DNA of 39,627 bases from Neolewinella agarilytica. GTDB taxonomy: Bacteria > Bacteroidota > Bacteroidia > Chitinophagales > Saprospiraceae. The notes beneath the pieces were generated by a model. That model saw only the letters and a list, made by a program, of their open reading frames with translations. It made no database searches and was not told where the DNA came from. The translations under genes and the position numbers were made by a program. Positions 31,190 to 39,297 of this stretch are shown here, in pieces; within the stretch, counting starts at the first letter, position 1, and every line of letters begins with the position of its first letter. The stretch lies in the NCBI RefSeq assembly GCF_900110645.1, contig NZ_FOFB01000041.1, forward strand, positions 1 through 39,627, in the 5' to 3' direction.

Positions 31190-32446
31190 ATGCACCCACA
31201 CATTCTTTTATTGCTGATTGCAGGGCTGGCCCTTTTGGGGGCTTTCATGCTTCCGGGTTTATTAAAAAACCGACTGCTGAGTCTTCCCATCATCTACGTA
31301 AGCTTTGGCTTTCTGATCTTTAGCTTACCGCTTGATTTACCGCTAATTAATCCGGAAGACCGGGTTTTTGACCGGCAGTGGATGGAGTATATCACGGAGT
31401 TTATTGTCATCATTTCACTGGCAGGAACCGGACTAAAAATGAAACGCCCCCCCGGGTGGAAGACCTGGTCTACCGGCGTTTTTCTACTCGCCATCGCCAT
31501 GCCCCTTACCATTGCAGCTGTTGCCTTTCTGGGTTGGTGGTGGATTGGTCTTGCGCCGGCATCGGCGATCCTGCTCGGTGGTGTATTGGCGCCTACGGAC
31601 CCCGTTTTGGCCTCAAACGTACAGGTAGGCCCACCCAAGGATGATTCTCCTGAAGATGAAGTTCGCTTCGGGCTCACCTCGGAAGCAGGGCTGAATGATG
31701 GTCTGGCTTTCCCGTTCATTTACCTGGCACTTGCTCTGGTGGCCACCAACAATTGGTCTGACGCCATTATCACCTGGGCCTGGTGGGATTTTGGTTACCG
31801 CATCGCTATGGGCACTCTGATGGGCTGGGTGATGGGAAAGGTAATGCTCTGGATTTTCTACCAGTTTGCCAATAAAATGAATGACGGGCAGGACACAGAG
31901 ATAGAAGAAGGGCTCTTTATTTTAGCTTCCACTTTGCTTACCTATGCGCTAACCGAAATAACGGAAGGCTATGGGTTTCTGGCAGTATTCGTCGCTGCGG
32001 TAGTCAGCGGCCAGCAGGAATACACGAACCGGGAAACCCGCCAGAAAATCTATGAGGCCGTTGATCAGGTCGAGCAGGCCGTGCTGGGCATCTTCCTCAT
32101 TGGTTTCGGTGGAATTACGGCTACCGGCGGTCTGGAACACCTGAGCTGGCAGGGCGCTGCGCTCGGCGCAGCATTACTGCTCATCATTCGCCCCTTGAGT
32201 GGCTTAATTGCCTTTCTGCCCTCCGGCCTGCCCTTTGTAGAAAAACTGGCCATCAGCTATTTCGGAATCCGGGGAGTAGGCTCTCTGTACTATCTGGCCT
32301 ATGCACACAACAGTGAGCAGTTTCCGGAGATAGACGTAATCTGGAGCATCGTCAATTTTACCATTTTAGTCTCCATATTGCTTCATGGGCTGAGCGTAAA
32401 GCCGATTTTAGGCTGGGTGGACAGAGAAATGGGTAGAAAGGGATAG
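31190..32446 (+). CDS. CPA1-type sodium:proton antiporter
   Basis: The 418-residue membrane protein has about 11-12 hydrophobic segments. Conserved points are SLAGTGLKMKRPPGW (helix 3 region), LGGVLAPTDPVLASNVQVGPP, FGLTSEAGLNDGLAFPFIYL (the region with the ion-binding Asn/Asp pair) and YFGIRGVGSLYYL near the end. The pattern GGvLAPTDPVLa plus the SEaglNDG motif is typical of the CPA1/NhaP group, which exchanges protons for sodium, potassium or lithium. It starts at ATG 31190 and stands alone. Such antiporters fit a marine organism, but the ion is not proven by sequence. Confidence 0.9.
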   Translation: MHPHILLLLIAGLALLGAFMLPGLLKNRLLSLPIIYVSFGFLIFSLPLDLPLINPEDRVFDRQWMEYITEFIVIISLAGTGLKMKRPPGWKTWSTGVFLLAIAMPLTIAAVAFLGWWWIGLAPASAILLGGVLAPTDPVLASNVQVGPPKDDSPEDEVRFGLTSEAGLNDGLAFPFIYLALALVATNNWSDAIITWAWWDFGYRIAMGTLMGWVMGKVMLWIFYQFANKMNDGQDTEIEEGLFILASTLLTYALTEITEGYGFLAVFVAAVVSGQQEYTNRETRQKIYEAVDQVEQAVLGIFLIGFGGITATGGLEHLSWQGAALGAALLLIIRPLSGLIAFLPSGLPFVEKLAISYFGIRGVGSLYYLAYAHNSEQFPEIDVIWSIVNFTILVSILLHGLSVKPILGWVDREMGRKG

Positions 32447-32547
32447 ACTGGTGGCTTGGAAAACTAAGTATTCGTTGGTATCTGCTTGGTTTACACTGTA
32501 CTAGTGCTTTGGAGGTTTTATAGAAAGTCCTCTTTATTACACGCCCT

Positions 32548-33345
32548 TTACAAGTCATACCTGCTAACGAGGCTTTCCCCTCCATTTTCAGATGGGTAAT
32601 AAAAAAAAGCAAGATGTATAGTGGTCGGGGTTTTGATTGAACTCACCTTCCATTTAAATGCATTCTTCGATCTTTTAAGTCTGTTTTTAACAAGCCTGGT
32701 TAATCTCCTGTTTTGGAAGCCTTTTAATCTGGCTATTTTAGTGATTTTTAAATCCTCATTAACGCTGACTTCGAAAAGCGCAAATTCGCTTTCCTCTCCT
32801 GGCCAACCTTTCAATTCTCCTTCTTTTTTCTCCTTAAGACTCAGGTCTAACTTAAAGTCGTTTTTAAGTATAATTCCGCTCTTTTTTACAAAGTCTAAAA
32901 ATTCTAATTTTATCGACACACTACGAAAATGACTACTATTAGCTTTTGAATGTCCAGCCCATCTATTTTTGGTCACCTGCTTACTTCCTGAACAGTAACC
33001 AAAGGAAACCTTGTTATTGTACTCGGTTGCAAAAACAAGCCAGGTAGTTCCTTCATTCGGTAAAAAAGCACAAGACGATCGTAAGAAACTATGCACTAAT
33101 ATTGAGTTTCTATCACTACCCTTAAATAACTCGTTTATTTCGATATCTAATTGATGATAGTCTTCTAAAGTGTCAATAGTACTTACTTTCAGTATAGTAA
33201 TATTTGCCACAAAATCAGCTTTCGCTACCCTGTTTACAATCAGCTCATGCCCACAGGAACAGGCATAGCTTTCTGCAGAAAACAGCATAAAGAATAGTGC
33301 TGCCATCAAAAATAATACCACTCGTTTTGGGAAAAAACCACTCAT
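32548..33345 (-). CDS. Secreted TIMP/NTR-like protein with TonB-C-like domain
   Basis: The 265-residue protein has a signal peptide (VVLFLMAALFFMLFSAESYA) that would be cut so that the mature chain begins CSCG (Cys29, Cys31). A mature CxC start followed by VNRVAKADFVANITILKV is the pattern of TIMP/netrin-like domains. Further cysteines (SSCAFLP, FGYCSG) could form disulfides. Residues about 190-256 (FEVSVNEDLKITKIARLKGF, then AFKWKVSSIKT, TIHLAFFYY) recall a TonB C-terminal-like fold. Both assignments are tentative. The gene is clearly AT-rich (near 36% GC by eye against about 54% for neighbours), which suggests transfer or weak constraint. It is convergent with the CPA1 antiporter gene. Confidence 0.6.
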   Translation of the reverse strand: MSGFFPKRVVLFLMAALFFMLFSAESYACSCGHELIVNRVAKADFVANITILKVSTIDTLEDYHQLDIEINELFKGSDRNSILVHSFLRSSCAFLPNEGTTWLVFATEYNNKVSFGYCSGSKQVTKNRWAGHSKANSSHFRSVSIKLEFLDFVKKSGIILKNDFKLDLSLKEKKEGELKGWPGEESEFALFEVSVNEDLKITKIARLKGFQNRRLTRLVKNRLKRSKNAFKWKVSSIKTPTTIHLAFFYYPSENGGESLVSRYDL

Positions 33346-33403
33346 AATTAATCAATTTACGATTCACTACTGAAACCTTACAAGCATTAATGTATTTCAA
33401 CCG

Positions 33404-33418
33404 TAATTCTGAGAATTA
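33404..33418. repeat. 15-bp dyad upstream of the TIMP-like gene
   Basis: TAATTCT-G-AGAATTA is a perfect dyad about 60 bp upstream of ATG 33345 and about 20 bp after the end of the hydrolase gene. It could be an operator; no regulator is implied by the sequence. Confidence 0.35.
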
Positions 33419-33437
33419 ACTGTCTCGATAGAGCCCA

Positions 33438-34310
33438 CTACCCTCCCTTCAGAAAAGCCATCGTTGCCGCCGCGAAGACACCTTTCCGGTAAGTAGTATT
33501 ATGATCTCCGGGGATAATGTTGAGCCGGCCGTTGGGGAACAGGCGTTCGAGCTGTCCGGGGTCGCCGTTGTCTTTGTCGTCGTTGCCAACGAGGACCATG
33601 ATGGGGATGCTTACCTCCCGTAAGGCATCAGGAGAAGTGGACGGCTGGTGTTTTTGCTGCAGATGAAGAGACCTCAGATCGGCGTTGATGGATTTGGCGT
33701 AGTTGACGGCGCCCTCGGTTTCCGGGGTCAGGGCGACCACACCACTGAAGGCATCGGCGAATTGTATTCGGCGGGGCCAGTCGGGGTTCGTAAAATCAAT
33801 ACCCATCCCACCGATGATGGCGCGAGAGATGCGGGGTTCCCTGGTCAGAAGATTGGCCAGCAGGATGGAGCCCCGGGAATAGCCGACAGCCATGTACTCT
33901 TCCAGCTTCAGATGATCAGCCAGAGCCTGGAGGTCTTTAATTTCAGCAAAATCTGCGTAGCCGGTATCCGTTTGTGGTTTGGCGGAGTTGCCGTTGCCAC
34001 GAAGATCCGGAACGATGATGCGGAAGCCCTGGGCACGGAGTTGTTTCTTCAGCTCCGTCCCTTCCCAGGAAGCGGCGCTGTTGATGAAGCCATGGAGCAG
34101 CATAACGGCGGGGCCTTCGCCCTCATCGAAATAGGCGATTTGCTCACCGTCGAAGGAAGAAAAGGTGGCAAACTCGTTGGTTGATGCCTCGGAAGTCGCA
34201 TCCTGACCTTCCGGCTTCCCTTCAGACGTACAGCTGATGAGTAATAGCGCGATCACGAGATAAAGTAAAGGTCTGCAGGGCATAATCATCAATTTAAGGG
34301 TAAAGTACAT
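33438..34310 (-). CDS. Alpha/beta hydrolase lipoprotein
   Basis: The 290-residue protein has a lipoprotein signal (LLYLVIALLLISC, lipid Cys at residue 27 from the first ATG) and a low-complexity spacer. The hydrolase fold follows: oxyanion region LLHGFINSAASW, IVPDLRGNGNSAKP, nucleophile elbow GYSRGS, acid in LVGNDDKD and histidine in PGDHNTTY. The Ser/Asp/His set looks complete, so an active esterase or hydrolase of unknown substrate is likely, anchored to a membrane. In-frame ATGs at 34310, 34289 and 34283 all keep the signal, so the start is uncertain. TACCTTTC (34340-34333) lies upstream. It is divergent from the Lrp regulator. Confidence 0.87.
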   Translation of the reverse strand: MYFTLKLMIMPCRPLLYLVIALLLISCTSEGKPEGQDATSEASTNEFATFSSFDGEQIAYFDEGEGPAVMLLHGFINSAASWEGTELKKQLRAQGFRIIVPDLRGNGNSAKPQTDTGYADFAEIKDLQALADHLKLEEYMAVGYSRGSILLANLLTREPRISRAIIGGMGIDFTNPDWPRRIQFADAFSGVVALTPETEGAVNYAKSINADLRSLHLQQKHQPSTSPDALREVSIPIMVLVGNDDKDNGDPGQLERLFPNGRLNIIPGDHNTTYRKGVFAAATMAFLKGG

Positions 34311-34346
34311 TGATCCTCATTATCTTCCGGCCGAAAGGTAAGCAGC

Positions 34347-34838
34347 ATGAATAAACCATATGAATTAGACGATCTGGATCGTAAGATTCTGGCTCTTTTG
34401 ATGGAGAACGCCAAACAGCCATATACTGAGTTGGCAGCCAGGCTGTTCGTTTCCGGAGGTACCATCCACGTTCGGATGAACAAGCTCATTGCGGCGGGTA
34501 TCGTTACGGGCCAGACGCTGCAGGTAGATCATACCCAGCTGGGCTACGACGTTACTGCTTTTCTAGGGGTTTACCTCAAAAGCAGTAGCGAGTATACGCC
34601 CGCTACTGCTTACCTTAGAGGAATCCAGGAGATTGTTTCGGCGCACTACCTGACGGGCGTCTACAGCATATTCCTGAAGGTTGTCTGTCGGGACACTGAC
34701 CATCTGCGAAAAGTGTTGGCCCGCATTCAGCAGTATGAAGGTATCCAGCGAACGGAGACCTTTATGTCACTGGAAGAAAGTATCAATCGTCCGGTTCAGG
34801 TCTTATCCGCGGAAGAATTGAAAGAGCTGACCGACTGA
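34347..34838 (+). CDS. Lrp/AsnC-family transcriptional regulator
   Basis: The 163-residue protein has the family's N-terminal helix-turn-helix (LDDLDRKILALLMENAKQPY, TELAARLFVSGGTIHVRMNKL, IVTGQTLQVD) and a C-terminal RAM/ACT-like effector domain (VTAFLGVYLKS, VSAHYLTGVYSIFLKVVCRD, YEGIQRTETFMSLEE). Such regulators respond to amino acids and act as local or global controllers. It is divergent from the hydrolase lipoprotein across only 36 bp, so it may regulate that gene and itself; this is inference from position. Confidence 0.92.
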   Translation: MNKPYELDDLDRKILALLMENAKQPYTELAARLFVSGGTIHVRMNKLIAAGIVTGQTLQVDHTQLGYDVTAFLGVYLKSSSEYTPATAYLRGIQEIVSAHYLTGVYSIFLKVVCRDTDHLRKVLARIQQYEGIQRTETFMSLEESINRPVQVLSAEELKELTD

Positions 34839-34861
34839 CCCCTCTTTGCTCTTTTAACCTG

Positions 34862-34900
34862 CTTTGGACCCGCGGCCGCGCCTGATCCTGCCAAAGGGTG
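34862..34900 (+). repeat. GCACCTGCG-type dispersed repeat, diverged copy g
   Basis: GGACCCGCGGCCGCGCC (34866-34882) is the core with two changes. It is followed by TGATCCTGCCAAAGGG, matching the right part of copy d. It lies between lrp and the amidohydrolase. Confidence 0.5.
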
Positions 34901-34913
34901 CCGCCGCTCTAAT

Positions 34914-34921
34914 TATTTTGC
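34914..34921 (+). promoter_or_regulatory. Candidate -7 box before the amidohydrolase
   Basis: TATTTTGC, 23 bp before ATG 34945, resembles the TAnnTTGC boxes before other genes here. No TTG was identified at the expected distance. Confidence 0.3.
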
Positions 34922-34944
34922 CCCACTACCAAACTAAAACACCC

Positions 34945-36669
34945 ATGAGATTTCTATTCGGCCTTTGCGCCCTACTCTTTGCCGTTACAGCCTGCACCAC
35001 TGACACGCCGGAAGCGGATAATGAAGCCAGCTTACTGGTATTTAACGCCCGTATCTGGACTGGCGTCGATTGCCCGGGCGTGGAAGCCCCGGCGGCTGAT
35101 GATCATTGTGCCACGGCCCTACTCGTTAGCCAGGGCGGGAAAGTACTCGCAGTTGGAAATGACACCAGTAGCTGGGCAAGCCAGATAACGGAAGCAACCG
35201 AGCGACTAAATGCTAATGGCAACTTCCTGATGCCCGGTTTTATCGAAGGCCACGCACACTTTAGTGGCTTAGGCAGTTCGCTGCGCAACCTGAACTTTCT
35301 TCGGTCGAAAAACTGGGACGAGATCGTAACCATGGTCGGAGAGCGGGCCAAGGTCACTCCCGAAGGTGACTGGATCAGCGGCCGGGGCTGGCACCAGGAA
35401 AAGTGGGACAAACCCCACGATCACAGTGTGGGTGGCTACCCCGTTCACGACGAACTCAGCCGGCTTACCCAAAACCACCCCGTGGTACTGCGCCACGCCA
35501 GTGGGCACGGACTGTTTGCCAACAAAAAGGCCATGGAGATTGCGGGGGTTAACCGCGAGACACCTGATCCGCGTGGCGGCCGGGTGCTGCGGGACGCCTC
35601 CGGCGACCCCACCGGCGTTTTTGAAGAACGCGCCATGGACCTGATCACGGATGCTTACCAAAACTGGATACAGACCATGACGCCGGAATCGCGTAAAAAC
35701 GAGTGGCTGGCGGGCATTACGGAAGCACAGAATGAATGCCTGAAAAAGGGTATCACCAGTTTTCAGGATGCAGGAACGAGATACGTGGAACTGGATTGGT
35801 ATAAAGAACTGGATGAAGCGGATAGCCTCCGGCTAAACCTCTGGGTTATGCTTCGTCACTCCTACAATGACATGGAAGGCAACATGCGCGGCCTACCTCA
35901 CTACGGCGACCGTTTCACCTGTGCCGCCATCAAAACAGAACTTGACGGTGCCCTGGGCAGCTACGGTGCCTGGCTGATTGAGCCTTATTTCGACAATCCC
36001 GGATTTGTGGGGCAGAACACGACCCTGGTGGAAACCATGGACAGTATCGCAGGGCTCGCCAAAGAGCATGGCATGCAGCTATGCGTCCATGCCATCGGGG
36101 ACAAGGCCAACCGGGAAACGCTCAACGTAATGGAAAAGCACCTGGAGAAAGATAATGACCGGCGCTGGCGAATTGAGCACGCGCAGCACATTGATCCGAC
36201 GGACATTCCGCGTTTTGCTGAGCTGGGCGTCATTGCCAGTATGCAAGGAATTCACTGTACGTCAGACGCGCTTTTTGCGGAGAACCGCCTCGGAACGGAG
36301 CGGGCTGCCAGCGGAGCTTACCCCTGGCGCAGCCTGCTGGATGCAGGCGCGGTAGTCACCAACGGAACCGATGCCCCGGTTGAGGATGTAGATCCGATTG
36401 AGAGCTTCTATGCCAGCGTCACCCGCGCCCGGGCCGACGGCAAAGCCGTCTTTTTCCCGGAGCAAAAAATGACCCGGGTAGAAGGGCTCCACAGCTATAC
36501 CGCCGCTTGTGCTTACGCCGCTTTCCAGGAAGATGTACGCGGCACACTGGCACCAATGATGGCAGCGGATTTTGTGCTGCTTTCCAAGAACCTGCTGAGC
36601 TGCCCGGATGAGGAAATTATGGATACGGAGGTACTGGGAACATTTGTGGCGGGTGAGAAGGCATTTTAA
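34945..36669 (+). CDS. YtcJ-like amidohydrolase lipoprotein
   Basis: Amidohydrolase family 3 proteins are metal-dependent hydrolases with a TIM barrel. I chose ATG 34945, which gives a lipoprotein signal (LFGLCALLFAVTA, Cys17) and 574 residues. An upstream TTG at 34864 would bury the signal. Motifs are FIEGHAHFSGLG (HxH metal ligands), VLRHASGHGLFANKKAM, TELDGALGSYGAW, LCVHAIGDKANRET, RIEHAQHI and TNGTDAPVEDVDPIESFYA, all typical of the YtcJ group. It would act outside the inner membrane on an unknown amide or carbamate. A GCACCTGCG-type repeat lies on either side of the gene. Confidence 0.92.
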   Translation: MRFLFGLCALLFAVTACTTDTPEADNEASLLVFNARIWTGVDCPGVEAPAADDHCATALLVSQGGKVLAVGNDTSSWASQITEATERLNANGNFLMPGFIEGHAHFSGLGSSLRNLNFLRSKNWDEIVTMVGERAKVTPEGDWISGRGWHQEKWDKPHDHSVGGYPVHDELSRLTQNHPVVLRHASGHGLFANKKAMEIAGVNRETPDPRGGRVLRDASGDPTGVFEERAMDLITDAYQNWIQTMTPESRKNEWLAGITEAQNECLKKGITSFQDAGTRYVELDWYKELDEADSLRLNLWVMLRHSYNDMEGNMRGLPHYGDRFTCAAIKTELDGALGSYGAWLIEPYFDNPGFVGQNTTLVETMDSIAGLAKEHGMQLCVHAIGDKANRETLNVMEKHLEKDNDRRWRIEHAQHIDPTDIPRFAELGVIASMQGIHCTSDALFAENRLGTERAASGAYPWRSLLDAGAVVTNGTDAPVEDVDPIESFYASVTRARADGKAVFFPEQKMTRVEGLHSYTAACAYAAFQEDVRGTLAPMMAADFVLLSKNLLSCPDEEIMDTEVLGTFVAGEKAF

Positions 36670-36670
36670 A

Positions 36671-36691
36671 GGGGCGCGGCCGCAGGTGCAA
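36671..36691 (-). repeat. GCACCTGCG-core dispersed repeat, copy h
   Basis: On the minus strand: TTGCACCTGCG, then GCCGCGCCCC. It starts directly after the amidohydrolase stop codon. Confidence 0.68.
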
Positions 36692-36779
36692 GGAGAGAGT
36701 GCCGAGCAGTATTTTCACCTGCCTCCTCCTCGCGGCTACCTAAAAGACTAACGAGCTAACAGGCCAACAGGCCAATTAC

Positions 36780-36787
36780 TATATTCG
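36780..36787 (+). promoter_or_regulatory. Candidate -7 box before the MazG-like gene
   Basis: TATATTCG is one base from TAnnTTTG, 17 bp before ATG 36805. Confidence 0.3.
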
Positions 36788-36804
36788 CCCAAAATCACTC
36801 CCCC

Positions 36805-37266
36805 ATGACCTCCCCTGACGCACTCAACGACGTTGCCGAATTTCACCGGACATTTCACTTACCTGTTCTGGACACGCCCCAAATCCCGAATGCAGACCGC
36901 TGCCGTCTGCGCCTTAATCTGCTCCGCGAGGAGTTAGAGGAATTAGCTGAAGCCATTGAAAACGACGACCTCGTGGAAGCTGCTGATGCTTTTGCTGATA
37001 TCCAGTACGTACTGAGTGGTGCCATTCTGGAGTTTGGTCTGGGAGAGAAATTCCGTGCCCTCTTCGAAGAAGTTCACCGTAGCAACATGAGTAAAACCTG
37101 CGCCACTATGCAGGAGGCGGAAGAAACCGTGGCCCACTACGAAAAACAGGGGCAAACCGGCACCATTGAGCCTTCCGGAAAGGTTTTCCTTGTGTACCGT
37201 ACGGATGACCGCAAGGTGCTGAAGAACGTGCATTATTCACCAGCTGACCTGGTCGGGCAACTATAA
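36805..37266 (+). CDS. MazG-like nucleotide pyrophosphohydrolase
   Basis: The 153-residue protein matches all-alpha NTP pyrophosphohydrolases (MazG/HisE-like superfamily), which cleave nucleoside triphosphates or phosphoribosyl-ATP to the monophosphate and pyrophosphate. The metal-binding helices are visible: LRLNLLREELEELAEAIE with the ExxE set, then EAADAFADIQYVLSGAI. A conserved RSNMSKTCATMQEAE motif follows. The C-terminal part (KVFLVYRTDDRKVLKNVHYSP) is usual in this subgroup. No histidine-biosynthesis gene is near, so a general nucleotide clean-up role is more likely than HisE. It lies upstream of pcm. Confidence 0.85.
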   Translation: MTSPDALNDVAEFHRTFHLPVLDTPQIPNADRCRLRLNLLREELEELAEAIENDDLVEAADAFADIQYVLSGAILEFGLGEKFRALFEEVHRSNMSKTCATMQEAEETVAHYEKQGQTGTIEPSGKVFLVYRTDDRKVLKNVHYSPADLVGQL

Positions 37267-37290
37267 GCAAACATTTAATGGTAAAAATCG

Positions 37291-37298
37291 TATCTTGC
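37291..37298 (+). promoter_or_regulatory. Candidate -7 box within a small dyad before pcm
   Basis: TATCTTGC lies 26 bp before ATG 37325. It is partly enclosed by TCGTA (37288-37292) and TACGA (37299-37303), so a repressor dyad over the promoter is possible. Confidence 0.3.
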
Positions 37299-37324
37299 TA
37301 CGAATAAACGATTAAATTCAGCAA

Positions 37325-37972
37325 ATGGACAGCTTCCTTCACCGGGGCCAACGCCGCCAACTCATCGATAAACTGCGGGCAACCGGCCAGTACGATAGCA
37401 AGGTGCTGGACGTGATGGCCAACGTGCCCCGCCATGTTTTTCTCGACAGCTCATTCCACGGCTGGGCTTACCAGGACGAGCCTTTCCCCATCGATTGTGA
37501 GCAGACGATCTCACAGCCCAGCACCGTCGCCTGGCAGAGTAGCCAGCTCGAGTTGCTGCCCCGCCAGCACGTTCTGGAAATTGGAACGGGTTCCGGCTAT
37601 CAGGCCGTCGTGCTTTCTTTGCTGGGTGGCCGGGTCTTTACCGTCGAACGACACAAGCCTCTCTACCGGAAAGCCAAACTGACATTTAAAAAACTCAAGC
37701 TGGACCGACGCATCCGGTCTTATCTGCGAGACGGGACTAAGGGGCTACCAGAGATGGCACCATTTGACCGGATTATGGCAACGGCCGGCGCAACGGCCGT
37801 CCCGCCCGCCCTTCGCGAACAACTTAAGGTCGGAGGCATTATGGTTATCCCCGTCGGGCCGGAAGGCAAAGAACAAACGCTGCTGAAAATTCGCCGCCTT
37901 AGCGAGACGGAATGGAGTGAAGAAGAATTAGGGCAGTGCGCCTTTGTCCCCTTCCTGGAGGGGCTGGGTTAA
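37325..37972 (+). CDS. pcm: Protein-L-isoaspartate O-methyltransferase
   Basis: Pcm methylates L-isoaspartyl residues in damaged proteins using S-adenosylmethionine, starting their repair. The 215-residue protein has the family motifs: VPRHVFLDSSFHGWAYQD, the substrate loop CEQTISQPSTVAWQ, the SAM-binding motif HVLEIGTGSGYQAVVLS (about 80-96), TVERHKPLYRKA and DRIMATAGATAVPPAL followed by LKVGGIMVIPVGP. All expected elements are present. It starts 58 bp after the MazG-like gene and ends 11 bp from the convergent aminotransferase. Confidence 0.94.
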   Translation: MDSFLHRGQRRQLIDKLRATGQYDSKVLDVMANVPRHVFLDSSFHGWAYQDEPFPIDCEQTISQPSTVAWQSSQLELLPRQHVLEIGTGSGYQAVVLSLLGGRVFTVERHKPLYRKAKLTFKKLKLDRRIRSYLRDGTKGLPEMAPFDRIMATAGATAVPPALREQLKVGGIMVIPVGPEGKEQTLLKIRRLSETEWSEEELGQCAFVPFLEGLG

Positions 37973-37983
37973 AAGACCGTAGT

Positions 37984-39213
37984 TTATGCCCGCCCGCTAC
38001 TGAGCGCATCCACCACAAGTTCCGTTTTTCCGGGATAAACTTGCAGGGCGAGTTCCAGGCAGTCCATCGCTTTTTCCAAATCATCTACATTGAGAACATA
38101 AGCGATGCGGCACTCGTTACGCCCTAAACCCGGGGTGGCATAAAAGCCGGGGCCGGGAGAAAGCATCACCGTTGCTCCTTCGTGCTCAAAGTCCTCGAGC
38201 AGCCAGCGACAAAAGTCTTCACTATCAGCAATGGGGAATCGGGCGAAACAATAGAAAGCTCCTCCGGGCTCATAGGAAAAAACCCCCGGCATGGATTGTA
38301 GCCGGCGGTAAACCGTATCCCGGCGGGCCTGATAATCTTCCTTTACGCCATCGAGGTATGCCCGATCGTCCTGCAACATGCACTCGGAAAGCATCTGCCC
38401 CAGCCCGGGAGGGCTCAGCCGTAACTTCGCAAAGCGATCAACCGCGGCCAGTATTTGTGGGTTCCGGCAAACCAAAGCCCCAACCCTGGCCCCCGTTGCA
38501 CTGTATCGCTTAGAAACGGAGTCAATGATGATAGCGTGCTCTTCCAGCCCCGGAATTTGCAGTACCGAGCGTATCGGCTGATCGTAAGCAAACTCCCGAT
38601 ACACTTCATCGGCACACAAAAACAGGTCGTGCTCCTTCACGATTTCCGCCAGGCTGGCCATTTCCTCGTCGGAATAACAAGCGCCCGTAGGGTTGTTAGG
38701 GCTGGTAATCATGATGGCCCGGGTACGGGAAGTGATCTTGTTGGCAAAGGCTTCCGGGCTGGGCAGACTAAAGCCATCTTCGATGTGACTCGTAATGGCC
38801 ACCACCCGCACGTCAGCAATGTGCGCGTAGCCGTTGTAGTTTGCGTAAAACGGCTCCGGGACGATAACCTCATCACCGGGATCCAGGCAGGAAAGCATGA
38901 AGAAAAGAATGGCCTCTGACCCTCCGGTAGTCACCATGATGTTGTCCGCTACCAGGGGAACATCAAAACGAGCGTAGTAATCCGTCAGTGCTTCCCGGTA
39001 GGAGGCAAAGCCGTTGCTCGGACTGTACTCCAGCACATCCCAATCAATCTTGCGGAACTGCTCTACGGCCCTTGGGTGGGTCTTGATATCAGGCTGGCCA
39101 ATATTGAGATGGTAGACGTGTCGCCCGGCGGCTTTAGCCTTGTCCGCAATCGGGATCAATTTCCGAAAAGGAGACAAGGGAACAGTTTCTGAACGGTGGG
39201 ATACTTTCGGCAT
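37984..39213 (-). CDS. Class I/II PLP-dependent aminotransferase
   Basis: The 409-residue protein is an aspartate-aminotransferase-like enzyme (fold type I, class I/II). Motifs are HLNIGQPDIKTHP, YSPSNGFASYREAL, MVTTGGSEAILFFMLSC, SPNNPTGACYSDEE with the PLP-contacting Asn/Pro region, FLCADEVYREF (Asp202) and IIDSVSKRYSATGARVG (Schiff-base Lys235), with the substrate-binding Arg in RNECRIAYV. It could use aspartate, aromatic amino acids or another partner; sequence alone does not decide. TACCTTTG (39246-39239) lies 25 bp upstream of ATG 39213 next to a short dyad. Confidence 0.92.
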   Translation of the reverse strand: MPKVSHRSETVPLSPFRKLIPIADKAKAAGRHVYHLNIGQPDIKTHPRAVEQFRKIDWDVLEYSPSNGFASYREALTDYYARFDVPLVADNIMVTTGGSEAILFFMLSCLDPGDEVIVPEPFYANYNGYAHIADVRVVAITSHIEDGFSLPSPEAFANKITSRTRAIMITSPNNPTGACYSDEEMASLAEIVKEHDLFLCADEVYREFAYDQPIRSVLQIPGLEEHAIIIDSVSKRYSATGARVGALVCRNPQILAAVDRFAKLRLSPPGLGQMLSECMLQDDRAYLDGVKEDYQARRDTVYRRLQSMPGVFSYEPGGAFYCFARFPIADSEDFCRWLLEDFEHEGATVMLSPGPGFYATPGLGRNECRIAYVLNVDDLEKAMDCLELALQVYPGKTELVVDALSSGRA

Positions 39214-39238
39214 TAGACCGGTAATTTCAATTTAGTCT

Positions 39239-39246
39239 CAAAGGTA
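39239..39246 (-). promoter_or_regulatory. -7 promoter box of the class I aminotransferase gene
   Basis: On the minus strand TACCTTTG matches TAnnTTTG exactly. GGTAC (39243-39247) and GTACC (39253-39257) form a dyad that overlaps the box and could be an operator. No TTG was found at -33. Confidence 0.5.
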
Positions 39247-39297
39247 CTATCAGTACCGGTCTTGGATGGTAGCATATGGGCAGGAATTTTAAAATCG

